Source of the DNA: Sodiomyces alkalinus F11
Lineage: Eukaryota; Ascomycota; Sordariomycetes; Glomerellales; Plectosphaerellaceae
DNA: 64,000 nt
NCBI RefSeq assembly: GCF_003711515.1
Contig: NW_021167081.1
Coordinates: forward strand, 3,838,483 to 3,902,482
Direction: 5' to 3'
Shown here: positions 33,826 through 45,749 of the stretch, in pieces
How the letters are laid out: each line of letters opens with the position of its first letter
Position numbering within the stretch: the first letter of the stretch is position 1
Notes under the pieces: generated by a model
Told to the model about the DNA's origin: nothing
Database searches by the model: none
Seen by the model: the letters and a program-made list of their open reading frames with translations, nothing else
Position numbers and translations under genes: made by a program

Positions 33826-34960
33826 CTCTTAATTATCGAAACCCTTAAAGAAGTTATTATCGCTACTAATAATAATAACCTCCTCTAAGGGATTAGTATC
33901 CTTTATCTCGATATTATCGGAGTCGGGCTTAATACCCTCCTCTTTTATCTCCTCCTCCTCCCCCTTAAATAGGGCGGCTACGGGTAATAACTTAGCGACG
34001 GCCTCGGGGCTATTAGCGGCTATAGGCGAGGCGGTAAGGGAGATAACGCTAATAGCGCTAGCGTCGTTAGCGGTATTAGCGGCGGTATTAACGGTATTAG
34101 CGGCGGGCGAAATAGGAGAGGCGGCGTTAGCGGAAGTAAGCGGCGACTACTCGATAATACCCTTTTTATTATCCGAATAAACGTAAACCTAGGGCTTATA
34201 GGCGGTAGTATAGTGGCCGGCGAAGGCGGCGGATATAAGGGGGTGATAATAGGGCTTATTAGTGTTCGTGAGGGCGGCGGCTAGTCCTTATAGGCGAGGG
34301 AATAATTTATACCGCGCTAGTTAAGGCATCGGTTCGAGCCGCACGCTTATCGGGGTATTCCTTAATATCCGCGCCCCGAAGCTTATAGATAGCACGCCGT
34401 AGCGTGGTGAAGGTAATAAGGCTACGGTCCTTAGGGGGCGTAATTATACCTATAAGGGAATAGGCCTTATCGGCCTAGAGGTTATTAACCTAGAAAACGT
34501 TAGTATAAGCTAACTAAATAGCGAATAATAGGTATAAACCAGTATTATTAGGTCGATAGTTAATAAAGACCGAATCAATAATAGTTCGTCGAGTATAAGG
34601 CGATTAGCGTTAGCGGTGGCGGGAGGGCGAGCGGCTTTATTTAAAGCTTTACGGAACTATTTATATACGGCCTAAAGCTATAGATAGAAGTAGCGCTAAC
34701 CGATCGGCGTTAGCTTTTCGTCGGCCTTTTTCTAGAGGACGCTAATAATAATATTCTAAATAGTCTAGGTAGCTCCTAAAAGACTATCCGGAATCTAAAT
34801 ACTTTAGAAGCCGAATGCTCGGCGAAGGTAAGGATAAACTTATAGATATACACGCCTAGTACGAGTAAAGATAAATAACGCACCTATATACGTTAGAGTT
34901 AGAGTAGTTAATATAATCTATATAAATATCGGCGGCTAAGGAAGCTATATAATAACTATA
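33826..34960 (-). pseudogene. Antisense accessory ORF of Gypsy-C
   Basis: On the minus strand, opposite to pol, a coding-like reading runs from about 34960 to 33826. An upstream part reads ADKAYSLIGIITPPKDRSLI, then FTTLRRAIYKLRGADIKEY with a TAG at a likely Gln codon downstream. The C-terminal part is Ala-rich then acidic: NSPEAVAKLLPVAALFKGEE, then IKDTNPLEEVIIISSDN. The last 250 codons or so have very few stops for RIP-mutated DNA, though the parts join across frames. I know no domain for it. It lies between the chromodomain and the 3' LTR, as in Gypsy-A, -B and -D. Confidence 0.55.
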
Positions 34961-35652
34961 AGGCGGATTATAAGAAAAGCTCCTTAGCTATCTATTATCG
35001 GTATTATAGAGTATATAACGTAACTCTCGGGTAATACTAAGTGGAAGAGATATATTAGCGATTATTCGACGCTAAAAAAAAAGATAGAAATAATAACGAC
35101 TATTTATCGGTAGTATAAATATAAATATAAATATAAATATATAGTAAACCTAAACGTAATATAAAGAACAAAGATTATATAAGGAGAAGGAAGAAGAGAA
35201 GAATAACTACGAGAGAACTATAAGAACTTTTATCTATAAGGCGAACGGTCGCGTTAATCATAAATCCGGTCAGAGAGGGAGTAAGTATAAAGAATAGTAA
35301 GAATAAATTGAGTAATAATATACACCACGATAATAAAGGAAGGTATAGCGATAAGCGCTATATTATAAAACGCGGCGAGTAATCGCCGGCTATTACGCGG
35401 GACGCTAAAAATGGAATAATAATAAGTAAGCGAGTTAGCTATATAATTACCGCTAACGGTTTACCGATTACCTAATAATACGTGGAAAGAAGTCGTGATA
35501 TTTAGAAGGAGGTATATAGCCTTACCAACGCCGACTAATTATAAGCGCCGACCGGACGGCGGACTTTATATACGGCTAAAGTTATATACACGCCTTACCC
35601 GGTAAGGGGATAGAACGGGCCTAAGGGACTAGCCTCGTTAGAGAGGGGGTAG
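34961..35652. other. Gypsy-C 3' untranslated region and polypurine tract
   Basis: No coding reading is evident on the plus strand. It contains an (ATAAAT)n run at about 35108-35145 and ends in the purine tract tagagagggggtag at 35639-35652, which primes plus-strand DNA synthesis. It could hold the promoter of the antisense ORF. Confidence 0.5.
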
Positions 35653-35875
35653 TGTAAGGAATTAAGTAGCACTATAGATTAGCACTATATATAATCGGGG
35701 ATACGCTCGGATCGCCGACTACTCGGCGAGACTAAATTACTATATTAGCGTAGAGGGGGAAAAGTCCCCTTTTCCTCCTTAGGTTAAAGTCTTTATAATA
35801 TACGACTATTAAGTCCGAATACTACTATCCGTTACGGTGTATCTTTTCCCTGGTATTATAGCCTATTCCTTGATA
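35653..35875 (+). repeat. Gypsy-C 3' LTR
   Basis: 223 bp, paired with 28135-28357. It is the more RIP-mutated of the two at its left end, but keeps TG in ccttgata at its right end where the 5' LTR reads ccttaata. Confidence 0.92.
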
Positions 35876-35879
35876 TAGT

Positions 35880-36430
35880 TACCCGGCGTTTTAGATGACT
35901 AAGGGTAACTAAGCTTATAGATTTAGTAGCTTTTTCGGGGTTTAACTCCTCTTTAGCTATCTTATCCGCTAGCTTATTCCCCTATATCCCTACGTACGAG
36001 GGGAACCACTAAATAGAAACCGAAGTGCCTAGTTATTTAAGGCGTAAGATAAGGGTTTTAGCCTCTATAGCCCACTACGAGGTGCGTTAAAGCTTCTGAA
36101 TAGCCGCTTGTGAATCGCTAAAAATATAGTACTCTAGGGGCCTTACCGTCTGCTCTAAGGCAGCGTGGAGGGTCTAAAGAATAGCGAATAATTCAGCGTC
36201 CGCGACTTCGGCAGCGGCCCGTAGGTTAAAACCTATAGCTTTATAGGGCGTTCCGGCATTAGTCCACTATATTATAGCGGCTATAGCCTATAGAGGCCCT
36301 GTAGGGGGCCTAGTAGGGTGGCCTAGGGAGCCGTCGGTATAGAAAATAGCGGCTTATTCGCCTAGGTTATATTGTATTTTAGCGAGGGCTTCGAGGTAGG
36401 CTATTTTCTGATTAAGGGTTTCGGAGCTAG
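35880..36430 (-). pseudogene. LINE-1a RNase H domain
   Basis: A well preserved minus-strand reading: FYTDGSLGHPT (first catalytic Asp), AEVADAELFAILQTLHAAL (catalytic Glu), YYIFSDSQAAIQKL (second Asp) and WFPSYVGI.GNKLADKIAKE (pattern WVPGHxGxxGNExAD, His now Tyr). Some fungal Tad-clade LINEs carry RNase H after RT. It is followed by the C-terminal segment at 28134 beyond Gypsy-C. Confidence 0.85.
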
Positions 36431-36899
36431 GCCTACGGTCGGTAGTTGCTTTAGGCTAGTCTTTAAAAGGGAAAAAGGGTCCTAGATCTGCTATAGGTTC
36501 CGAAGCCTAGGGGGCCTCCTACCTATCCAAAGGACCCTCGATATTCTAAGACTAACCTACTAAAGCCACTACTTCTAGGCCTAGCCTATATAGCTATATA
36601 CTAGGCTTTAGGTTCTAACAAAGGGCGAGGTTTTCCTAGTTCTCGTCCCCTGGACACCTTTAAACGCTAGCGAGGAGCTAGTATTTATTAGGGTGGTTCG
36701 GTAGGAACTTTAAGGTCCTAAAGGCATAGAGCCGATTAGACCTAGTTAACCGAACCGCTACCGGGGGAACCGCTGCTTCGAGTTCTAAAGGCCGTGAGGG
36801 GGCTCCCCTAAAAGCCCCTAGGGCCCTAACTAAAGCGCCGTATTATAGGCGTTTTAGGCGGTTTACTAGGTGTTTTTCCGGAGATTTAGGGTCCTACTA

Positions 36900-38200
36900 A
36901 GGCTACGAGCCGAAACCAGCTAAAGCAGCCATATAGGCTATATATAGCTACCGTAAGGCCTTAAAGAAAAGGCCCCTTTATGAGCTAGCTAGCCTATATA
37001 GGCTATTTAGAGCTCCTAAAGCTGAGTTTAGGCGTTTTTCGATATAGGGTTTAAAGGATAGTTAAGGATTAAACTAGACCCCTAGCCACCTAATAACACC
37101 TAGTGCTGGTTTAACTAGGTGCCCCGCTATAGTAACTAGAGTGTCTTCTTTAGAGCGTCTTCGATAGAAGTGAATAAGCTCTGTTTTTTTGAGGGTCGAA
37201 GAGGACTTAGTTAACTTTTCCTGCATCGAAAAGGGAGCCTTTTTCTAGGGTTTTATAGTTTCTCGTAGTTAATGTAGACGATATAGATAGCTAAAGATTG
37301 TGGATATAGAATAGCTAAAGACCCCGGAAATCCGGTCCCTCTATAACCTTTCTAATATAAATTAGGAAAAGGATAGGGGAAACCGGGGAGCCTTATAGAA
37401 CCCTTATAATTAGGGAGGTTAGCTACTAAACGTGGCGCTCGAAGGCTAGTTGGATTCGCCTGTTTTCTGTAAAAGAGTCTACCTATTTAACTAGGTTCGA
37501 AGAAAGCCAGAGTTCTTAAAGGGTCTTGAGTAGTTAGGGGCGAGCGACGTGATCGAAAGCTCCTTCAATATCTAGAAATAGGGTAGAAATCCCAGGACTT
37601 TAATGTGATTTACGCCATTTTTCGATATAGTGGAGGAGAAGGAGGGCCGTGTTAATAGCAGAACGTTATTTTCGACCCCCTATTTAACTAGGGTATAGGA
37701 GGTCGTCACGGATATTAGCTATAAAGCTAAGCCTAGCACCTATAATCCTTTCGTGGACTTTACCTAAGTAGTTTAGAAGGGCTATAATCCTATAAGACTT
37801 AGGATTAGAATAGGCCTGCTTTCCCGGCTTTAGTATAATAACCCCAAAGGCCTTTTTCTAGCCGGTAGGGTAGTGGCCTGCTAAGAATAGGGCTGGATGG
37901 GCTTGTAAAAAGGACCCGGAATAGGCTTATAGGCCTGCTTGATCGGCTTTAGGCTAGTCCTATTAGGCCCTGGGGCTTTCCCCTTAGTAGCTTCGATTAT
38001 AGCACATTATAGTTTGGTAGCCTAAAGGCTAGGCCACTGCCACGGTCTCTTAAGGCCCTTAATACGTGATCTAGTTAGGCTCTAGGGGCTATTAGAGGGG
38101 TAGGAGGGACCTAGGGCCCCTAAAGGGCCTGTAAATATAGGGGCTTTAAGGGCGTTGGTGGTGGTGGTAGAGAAGGGAATAATGATGTGAAGTAGGGTAT
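36900..38200 (-). pseudogene. LINE-1a reverse transcriptase
   Basis: The A box reads STLFLDIEGAFDHV at about 37586-37545 (pattern LFLDVKGAFDHV; catalytic Asp intact). The B box GVL.GSPVSPILFLIYI lies near 37450-37350. The finger region around 37660-37620 reads RSAINTALLLLHYIEK. RIP stops break the frame. RT here would act by target-primed reverse transcription. Confidence 0.85.
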
Positions 38201-38559
38201 TACACTTATCCTCGAAGGCGTAGGCCTTCTGCTTCGTAGGCGTTTGAATCGGTGGGCTTTTTGCGTTAAGACTATTCTTTATGTAGTTAGAGGCCTTAAG
38301 AATCTTGGGGCCTTCGGCGTGGGCTAGGAAGGCCGTCTAATAGTCGTTTTTTGCTGTTTTTACTGCCCTATAGTAGGCGTTCCGAGCTTCTTTCTAGGAG
38401 GCTTCTAAAGATGCTAGCTAGGTAGCTAGGGCCCCCTTTTTAGTCGTCTTTCGAAATACCCTAAAGGCCCTGCTAGCTAATTTTCGCAGGGCTTTTAGTT
38501 CTTTAGTCCACTATATTCGAACGCTCTACTACCCGTAACTTGGGCACTAACGCCTTAAG

Positions 38560-39110
38560 CGCTAGGGTAATAGTATCCGAAAGGTAGCGACCTAAAGAAT
38601 CCTAGTCCGAGGCGTTAATAGCCTACTAAAGGTGCTAGTCGAGGCTAGGTTTTAGGCTTTTTAGAGTCCGAGTAAAAAGGTCCTAATCTACTAGCTTATA
38701 GTTATAAGCCGGCGGGAGGGACCTATTTATAGGACCTTTAGAGCCTAAAACGGTAGCCGAGAGGAGGATAGTATAGTATAAAAAGGTATTGTTTTCGATA
38801 TATTCCTACTTATCGAAGCGGAGGCGATTAAAGCCGGGCGTGTAAAAGGCTAGGTCTATAACCGACTCTTTATAAAGATTAGACCTAAAAACGGTCCCCC
38901 CGTTTAAGTTAACCTCTTTAGAATCCACTAAATAGGTAGCTCCGAGGCTATCTAACTAGTCTACTAGGGCCTACTCCCTAATAGAAGCCTGGTTAGTAGT
39001 AGCTCTGTTCTACTATTAGTGGTTTTTATTAAAGTCCCCTATAATAGGGGTAGGCTTAGGGACCTATAGGCCTTAAAGTACTCGATCCTCGCTTTAGGGC
39101 CAGCTTCCAG
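38560..39110 (-). pseudogene. LINE-1a endonuclease domain
   Basis: The minus strand reads GDFNKNH at 39039-39019, the GDFNxHH box of AP-type LINE endonucleases. It lies upstream of RT in coding sense. Position within ORF2 and the TSD support its role in insertion. Confidence 0.75.
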
Positions 39111-39249
39111 GGCCTAAAAAGGAGGGAAGAGAAGAAGAAGAAGCGGAAGAGGTAGAAGTGGAAAAGGTAGAAGGGGTAGGGCTAGGAGGCCGCCCTTGGG
39201 CTGCTATTTCGGAGTCTTATTCTATCTGATTATAAACGTGTAGAATACA

Positions 39250-41444
39250 AAAGGTTTATAGAAAGTAAATCTCTATAATCTATGCGTCTATATAGTCTAG
39301 AAGGTCGTCTTTGTATAAAAAGTCGATACTAAAGCCCTTTCTTATATAAGAGAGGACCCTAGGCTTAATAAGGAAGAACTGGGTTTTTAGGATATAGGCG
39401 TAACGGTGTAGAAATCAGTGTGGTTTCGGATAAACTACCCCTTTAGTATCAAGACGCAGACAGGTTCCTAAATCAAGACTATATTAGCCGAAACCTCTAA
39501 AGCATATTCTAGGATAGCCTCCTATGCGATGGCCTATATATCGATATTATATGAAGTAAACCGGATATTTTTCGACCTAAAAGGCCCTTTATTTATAGAA
39601 TTTTAGGCTTTTATAGCTCGAAAGACCTTATCGTTCCTACAAAACGGGGGGTGCTCTCCCTCGTAGTTATATCACTTATAGGTCTTATACTGGTAGTCTC
39701 CGTATTCTTTATACTCGTTATAGTAGTGATATTCCTCCCCGTGGCCTTCGACAGCGTAGATAGGGGAGGTAACAAGGCCTTTATAGGTCCCCCGGGTATA
39801 CCCGAATTTCCAGCAGTTAGAGCACTAGGTTCTAGGGGCTATAGGTCTATATTTATAGACCTTTAGCTGCTAGCCGGCTATATAAAGCCCCTATTTCAGC
39901 CAGTACTTCTGCTTTTCTATAGTAGACACGGAAATAACTATAGTGCCGTAAAACGCGTTCGAGGCCCTTAGCCACCGAGGCTTCACTACTACCTTAATAG
40001 GGTTAAAGGTGCCGATTGCAGTGACTAGGTCCTATAGACCTAGGCCCTGTTATAGGCTTTGGCTTAGGGCCTCTTACGGCGGGTCTAAAGGGCCGGGAAC
40101 CAAGGTATTGCCACCCCTAAACGCTCTAGAAGGCACCTATGTAATAATAAGCTTAAACTAGTCGCCTATAGGCTAGGGGGGCTAGAGGGGCAGTTTTAGC
40201 TCCTTAAACCACTAGTTCTGCGAGTCTAGAAGCGGTTAAACGCTGTATTACTGTCTTGGGGTTACAATAAGGTTCCCGTTAGTTAATAGGCTAATAGCCG
40301 TATCTACAGGGGTTTTTAGGGCCTTATAAAGCCTATTTCGGAGCTCAGGGTCGTTAAAGTCTTCCCTGGGAATCCGGGCCCCTACTATAGGTTAAAGAAT
40401 AACCTTAGGGACCTTTTTAGGGTCGATTAGGAGGGGTGCCGGGGGGGTAGGGGCTAAAAGTACTAAAGTCCCTGAAAAAGAGGCCTAGGGAGAGCCTTTT
40501 TTCCCCTTTAAAGCCTCGCTATAAAGGGGTTTAGGCTACTATTCTGTAAGCCTACAAACTGCTTAGGCTAGCTCGTCAACCTTCTATTCCAGCGTGGGGG
40601 GCTAGGAGGATTTTAGTACTCCGTTAATAGCAGATTTAAGCCCTATGGATAGGACCTTAAGCTAGGGGGCAGGTTCGAGGGTATAGGCCTATTAAAATAG
40701 CTAAAGGGCCTGTTAGAGTAGTTCCTCAGCCTATGCCTTACTAACTGAACTAATCGACTTCTGGGACGTGGCTAAGGGTTCTCCCGAGGCTCTAGCTATT
40801 CCGGGTGCTCTTTTAGGCTATTTAGAGCCTAAAAGGCTCGGTTCTTCAGTAGGGGGGGCCCTAGAGGCAGGGGGGCCCCTAGAGGGTGTTTCGAAAGCGC
40901 CTTCGGCTTCCGAATTAGAGGGGGATTTGATTCCGGTCCTAGAACAATGTCTAGGGGTTAGTGTAAAAGGGCTAAGGTGCCTTTTCGAGTTTAGCGGCGT
41001 AGCGAGGGTTAAATCCTCTATATTAGAGGTATTACCCATATTAACCTCCCCTAGGCCCTCTATAGTTATAGGAGCCTTAGGGGAGTTACGGGCGTTAGGG
41101 GTAATAGGGGCGTTATTATAGCTAGCGTTATGGCTAGTGGGTTATTATTTATGGCGTTGTGGTTGGGTGGAGGTCGGGGGTACGGCTTTATGTAGCTGGG
41201 CTTACTGCTTTGTTACCGTGGGCGCACGGGCGACGTCAGACTTTTCCCCCGCATGCATAGGAGCCGTAAGCCTATTTCCAGGTATTTTCGCACTTATAAT
41301 ACTCCTAGACAAGCGCCTACGTAATACAGGGCTATAGATAGGCGTATAGATCTTGAAAAGAGCTATCGATTAATATAGTTTTCGAGTGGTTTAGAGCGTT
41401 TACGCGTAAAATATAGGTCCCCCTACGTGAGTTGTAAAAAGGAT
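39250..41444 (-). pseudogene. LINE-1a ORF1 and 5' end
   Basis: Aligns with the LINE-1b copy (298-2476) over about 2.2 kb. The knuckle region at about 39640-39870 matches 749-985. Two copies of ORF1 let RIP changes be told from original bases. The long plus-strand ORFs here (39651-39866, 40768-41121, 41137-41337) are antisense shadows made possible by few TG/CA-derived stops on that strand. Confidence 0.8.
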
Positions 41445-41457
41445 GTTTAACGCTATT

Positions 41458-42200
41458 ATAAACGCTCTAACTATAGACGGTATGCATTATAGCGTTTACA
41501 CGACTCTAGGAGACCGCTTAGATAAATATAAAGGCGCAAGAAAGCCTAAGAAGAAGAGACCTAATTACCCCTATCGACGCGAATATATATAGAAGCCTGA
41601 CTAGTATAATAAGCTAGAGTACGCTCTAACCGGAAAATATAAGCAGAGATCTAATATCTATATTAACAAGAAGTAATACGAGGAGATTCGGAAGGAAATC
41701 GAGCTCCTAAACTAGAAGGGTCTACGCGAAAGACTATTAAAAAAAGGATTGGAAAACTCGGAGAGTAGTGGTAGTAAGGGTGGAAATCAGTATTATAGAA
41801 CGGTTATTATAACTATCCTGGATCCTACCCTTATCTATACTATAAAAGATGTCCTAGGGATCTATGTCGCGCTCCGACCTAGCCCCTACCCACTCTTATA
41901 AAGCACTCTTCTTAATAATTACGGCGTAACTTACCTTATTAACTTAATCGATCTGCTTATTCTAGGTTCCTTCGTTCTGATAAAGGGATCTATTAAATCC
42001 GGTATAACCGACTTTCCGATTATTAGTAAAGGTAAACGGATTATTAATGGATTTCTTAATAGGCCTTTAGATGCTCCGAAGGCTAACTTAGATCTTAATA
42101 ATATACTCGTTATAAAGGGATTTTACACGAATATTATATCAAAAGCTTTATTATATAAGGTTAGGATCTAGTATTCGGGTTATAACTGATTATTACGCTT
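41458..42200 (+). pseudogene. Copia-1 gag end and protease
   Basis: The gag frame resumes after the LINE (for example ALTIDGMHYSVYTTLGDRL near 41470). The protease reads LNNYGVTYLINLIDLL at about 41912-41960, a decayed LDxGATxHxxN signature (Asp codon now Asn). A later part reads VIKGFYTNIISKALLYK (pattern VxYVPGFxxNLxSxxxL). Confidence 0.65.
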
Positions 42201-42399
42201 TAGAACGGCGGAGAAGAGAGTTGTCATATTAAAGCTACTTCGACGCTTTAATATAACTATCCTTTAATATAAGCTAATTTTATCTTCTTCTTCTTATTCG
42301 TTATTCTAACTAATACTATATAGTGTTCTTCCCATTAACTACGACTATTAATATATACTAGTTATAGTAGTCGATTAACTAATAAGAGCTTACTGATAC

Positions 42400-43700
42400 T
42401 ACGGACCTTCCCGCGATACTCCCCGTCTATAAGTCCACGAAGAATAGTTATAGCACTTAAGAGCAGGCTATCTTAAACCCAGTACTTTATAGATATCAGT
42501 TCGTAACGCTAGGAATATATTAATTAAAGGAACCAAGCCCATAGACTATAAGATATACTCCTAAACCTATATATATTAAGTTATATCTTAATATATATTA
42601 GAATACCGCTCCCCACGACCCTTTTAGCGTATTTATTATGATCTTTAAGAGCTGCCTAAGAGCTAGAACGGTATACGATATCTTCATATAATAAAGGATA
42701 AATATAGCGGCTAGATCCACGTACTACTTTTAGCCTCGAAAAACAGCGTTATAGTCTATAACGCGTTATATAGGTTTAAACGATAGGTTAACCGGTAGTT
42801 TACTTTATATATCTATAAGATACGTAGTAATAATAAGCCCTTAATTCTTAACCTAGTAGGGGATTTCAGAACCTAGTTCTAGACGAATAGTTAAGGGATA
42901 GATATAGAAATCGTACCACCCTATACCTATAAACCGAATAGAGGTACCGAAAGAGCCGGTTTACTCATTATTATAAAGTCCAACGCTATACTTAATGGAG
43001 CAGGGACTCCCTAAGATAAATAGCTAGAGAGTCCTAGAAAGGTAAGGTTATTATATAATATAAGTGCCTTATAACGATATAGATAGAAATCCCTACGAGA
43101 AATCCTCGACTTATAGTTTAGAGATAATACGCCAATTCCGATAAAAGAGTATATAGCCGACCTATGCCCTAATAAGAGTAGTATTTATACCTATAGCTAC
43201 CTCGCGTATCTAATAATAAGAGATAAGGAGGCTAAGGAATAGGAAACTATATAAGGTTTAACTAAGGGGATATAATAGACATCTTATAGGTTACGGTATC
43301 TATAACATTTACCAAGTATAGATTCTCTAGCTTTAGATAGTTATTATAACGTGTAATATATAGTTTAATAAGCAGCTATTGTATAAACTAAAGCTTAAAG
43401 AACTAAAATTGATCCCGGAGCCGAGGCGAGGAACTAGCCTATAACTTATAAAATATAAGAACATAAAGATTACAACTTTATCCTATAGGCCTACCCTCCG
43501 GGTGGATTAATTAATAGCGTACCTTCTAGAGAATAAGCAGAGTCCACGGGTTTAAACTCGGGGGTAGGAGTAATAAAGGCTACAATAGACGCTTCGTCGT
43601 TACTACTAGATATAAACGCACCTAGTGTACCCGAAACGCCCGTAATATGACTTTAAACCCTACGCATAACACCTAATCCTTAGAGCAGGAATATTTAGAT
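42400..43700 (+). pseudogene. Copia-1 integrase
   Basis: The catalytic region reads VGDFRT (pattern DGGGEF), GIDIEIVPPYTYKPNRGTER (pattern GIxxExSxPYTPEQNGVAER, catalytic Glu of the ER pair intact) and AGLLIIIKSNAILNGAGTP (pattern RTIxxxARxMLxxAxLP). This is a typical Ty1/Copia integrase end. Confidence 0.8.
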
Positions 43701-44389
43701 TATAAGCGCAGAGCCGTAGTCTTTAAAGAAACTCTTAATTAATAATTCTTCCGAATACTAAGATAACGGAGCGGCTATATAAGAAGATACCGTAATAGAA
43801 ACGCTAGGATTATGTATACTAGAGCTCAATACGGATACTTTAACGATTTTAACTATAAAAAGGAGTACGTAGGCGACGGTATAGGGATTAGCTACTCCTA
43901 ATCTAAACTACGGCACTAACTATACTATAGCGTCCGGATCCAGACTATATATCCGACCGACTTCTAAGGTAACCGCCCACTAAAGGAAAAAGAGTCTTTT
44001 AGGTAGGGAAGTAACGCGTACTCGTATAAGAATCACTAATCGCCGTGCTTAAGAAAAGACTATTCGCATTAATCCATAGATATATTAAGTAAAGCTAGAT
44101 ATACCTTCGATATATACCTTTTTCTTATCTAATTAATAAAACAGGCGCTAGGATAGATTATAAGGGCTTTTAGCCTTTAATTTAATAATCCTCGGAGTAG
44201 CCGATATAAAGAGGAATACCCGTTCGAATACTAAAAAAGAGGCTATAACGTTACCGAAGCCCTTAATCGATAATAGGGTTTATCACGACTACTTAAAGGC
44301 TATACTGAGGTATTAGTAAGAGCTTACTAACTACCCTATACGTAAATAGTTTAAGGAAGCCGCGTAGAAGGAGGTAAATAAGCGAATTA

Positions 44390-45060
44390 AGAAGCGTGTA
44401 TAAAAAGAAATTAAGCGCTTAGAGGCAAAGTTAAAGCCTTTTCCGTTAAAGTAGGTTTTTACCTATAAATTCGACTAAGACGGATATCTCGAATAATATA
44501 AGGCACGCTTATATATTTAAGGGGATTTATAAGAGAGGTTAATAATTAAGGGAACCTACCTAGTAACGCTCGCTACACGATCTTTTCGTATTATTATAGC
44601 TCTAGCTACTTAATTTAATCTAGAGATTAAGTAACTTAATATTATTAACGCCTTCGTTAACGCCTAAGGGAGTAAAACAGGTACGCCTATTATATACGAA
44701 CTTCCTAATAGATTTAAGTAGCCCGATAAGTGGTTTAGAGCTCGATAAAGTATTATATAGACTACGCGACTTACCTTAACTATAAATCTAGACCTTCGTG
44801 GCCACCCTAATAAACCTAGGAATAAAGGCTAGTAAGGAAGAACTATGCCTATTCTAGACTAAGGCTTAAGATATATTCGTTATCTTCTTTATAGATAATA
44901 TTCTTATACTATTTTATAGAGATAATAGTATAAACGGCCTTAGAATTATCGAAAGAATTAAAAGGAAGTTCGAGGTATCGGAAAAAGTATCGAAAGAATT
45001 AAAAGGACGTTCGAGGTATCGGAAAAAAGAAGTCGAACCCACCGCTTAAGAGATTAAATG
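44390..45060 (+). pseudogene. Copia-1 reverse transcriptase with a frameshifting duplication
   Basis: Readings VFTYKFD.DGYLE.YKARL (44455-44510), YLVTLATRSFRIIIALAT (44565-44615; pattern YAATLAARxFRxLMALAA) and FFIDNILIL (active site, about 44890-44916; YVDD with one Asp now Asn). Downstream a 41-bp tandem duplication (44948-44988 and 44989-45029) shifts the frame, a lesion separate from RIP. Confidence 0.8.
44948..45029 (+). repeat. 41-bp tandem duplication inside Copia-1 RT
   Basis: The unit starting atcgaaagaattaaaagga occurs twice in direct tandem, at 44948 and 44989, differing at one base (aggaagtt against aggacgtt). As 41 is not a multiple of 3 it breaks the RT frame. Confidence 0.9.
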
Positions 45061-45129
45061 TTATTAAGAAAAGGTCGGATTAGTGTTTTATATAATAGTT
45101 GTAATATATTTTAATATAGTATTCGCCGC

Positions 45130-45740
45130 CTTTATCCTCTCTCGCTTTCTTAGAAACCCCTCTTCTAAGCACTATAAGGCGGTAGACTAAGCTATTCGCT
45201 ATTTATTTATAACTAAGAACCTCTTAATGTAGTACAGATCGAGTACTATATTACAGGCGATAGTAATTATAAGCGATACCTCTTTTATAGATAATTTAGA
45301 TATAGGAAGGTCCTTATAGGGCTATCTTATTGGCCTATTTAGTGAATTAGTTATATAGAAAGTAATAAGGTCAATAACGGTAATGATATCTTTAACCGAA
45401 GTAGAGCTACTCGCTTTAAAGTAAGTGGCAAAAGAAATAATAGGATTAAAGCGTCTTTTTGTCGAAATACGCTTTAATCCGGAATCTCCTTAGGATATCC
45501 ACTACGATAATATATAAACGATACGCCTAATAGTCGATAATAGCTTTAGAATAAGGACTAGTCATTGCTATATAGATATATAGCGCTTTTAGGTATAGCA
45601 GGAAAATATAAAGGGATTATTCAGAGTCGTATATCTTACTACCAACTTAATACTAATAGATAGATTAATACAAGCACTTCTATAATAAAACTTAAGAACT
45701 TCCGAGTATATTCTAATATAATTAGGGCCCGGAGGGGGTA
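45130..45740 (+). pseudogene. Copia-1 RNase H and pol C-terminus
   Basis: Readings AIRYLFITKNLLM, SDTSFIDNLDIGRSL.GY (pattern SDADFAxDxxxRKSxxGY), TEVELLALK.VAKEIIGLKRL (pattern TEAEYxAL) and LIDRLIQALL (pattern MxADxLTKAL). Pol ends near 45700. Confidence 0.8.
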
Positions 45741-45749
45741 AAAAGAAGT

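Larger units (their letters stand above)
28135..35875 (+). mobile_element. Gypsy-C: complete chromodomain Gypsy, 7.7 kb, inserted in LINE-1a
   Basis: Two 223-bp LTRs (28135-28357 and 35653-35875) start tgtaagga and end ttaata/ttgata (original CA as TA). A purine tract, tagagagggggtag, directly precedes the right LTR, giving plus orientation. Flanking pentamers tattt (28130-28134) and tagtt (35876-35880) match at 4 of 5. Order: gag, protease, RT, RNase H, integrase, chromodomain, then an antisense ORF. LINE ORF2 continues on both sides. Confidence 0.92.
27475..41444 (-). mobile_element. LINE-1a: full-length Tad-like LINE (6.2 kb net) interrupted by Gypsy-C
   Basis: It is bounded by a 13-bp target duplication (27462-27474 and 41445-41457). 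The T-run at 27475-27484 is its poly(A) tail, so the 3' end is at the left. With Gypsy-C (28135-35875) removed it is about 6.2 kb. Minus-strand order: ORF1 with zinc knuckles (41300-39250), endonuclease (about 39100-38600), RT (38200-36900), RNase H (36420-35890) and a cysteine-rich C-terminus (28130-27600). This order fits a Tad1/I-type LINE. It inserted in Copia-1. Confidence 0.9.
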
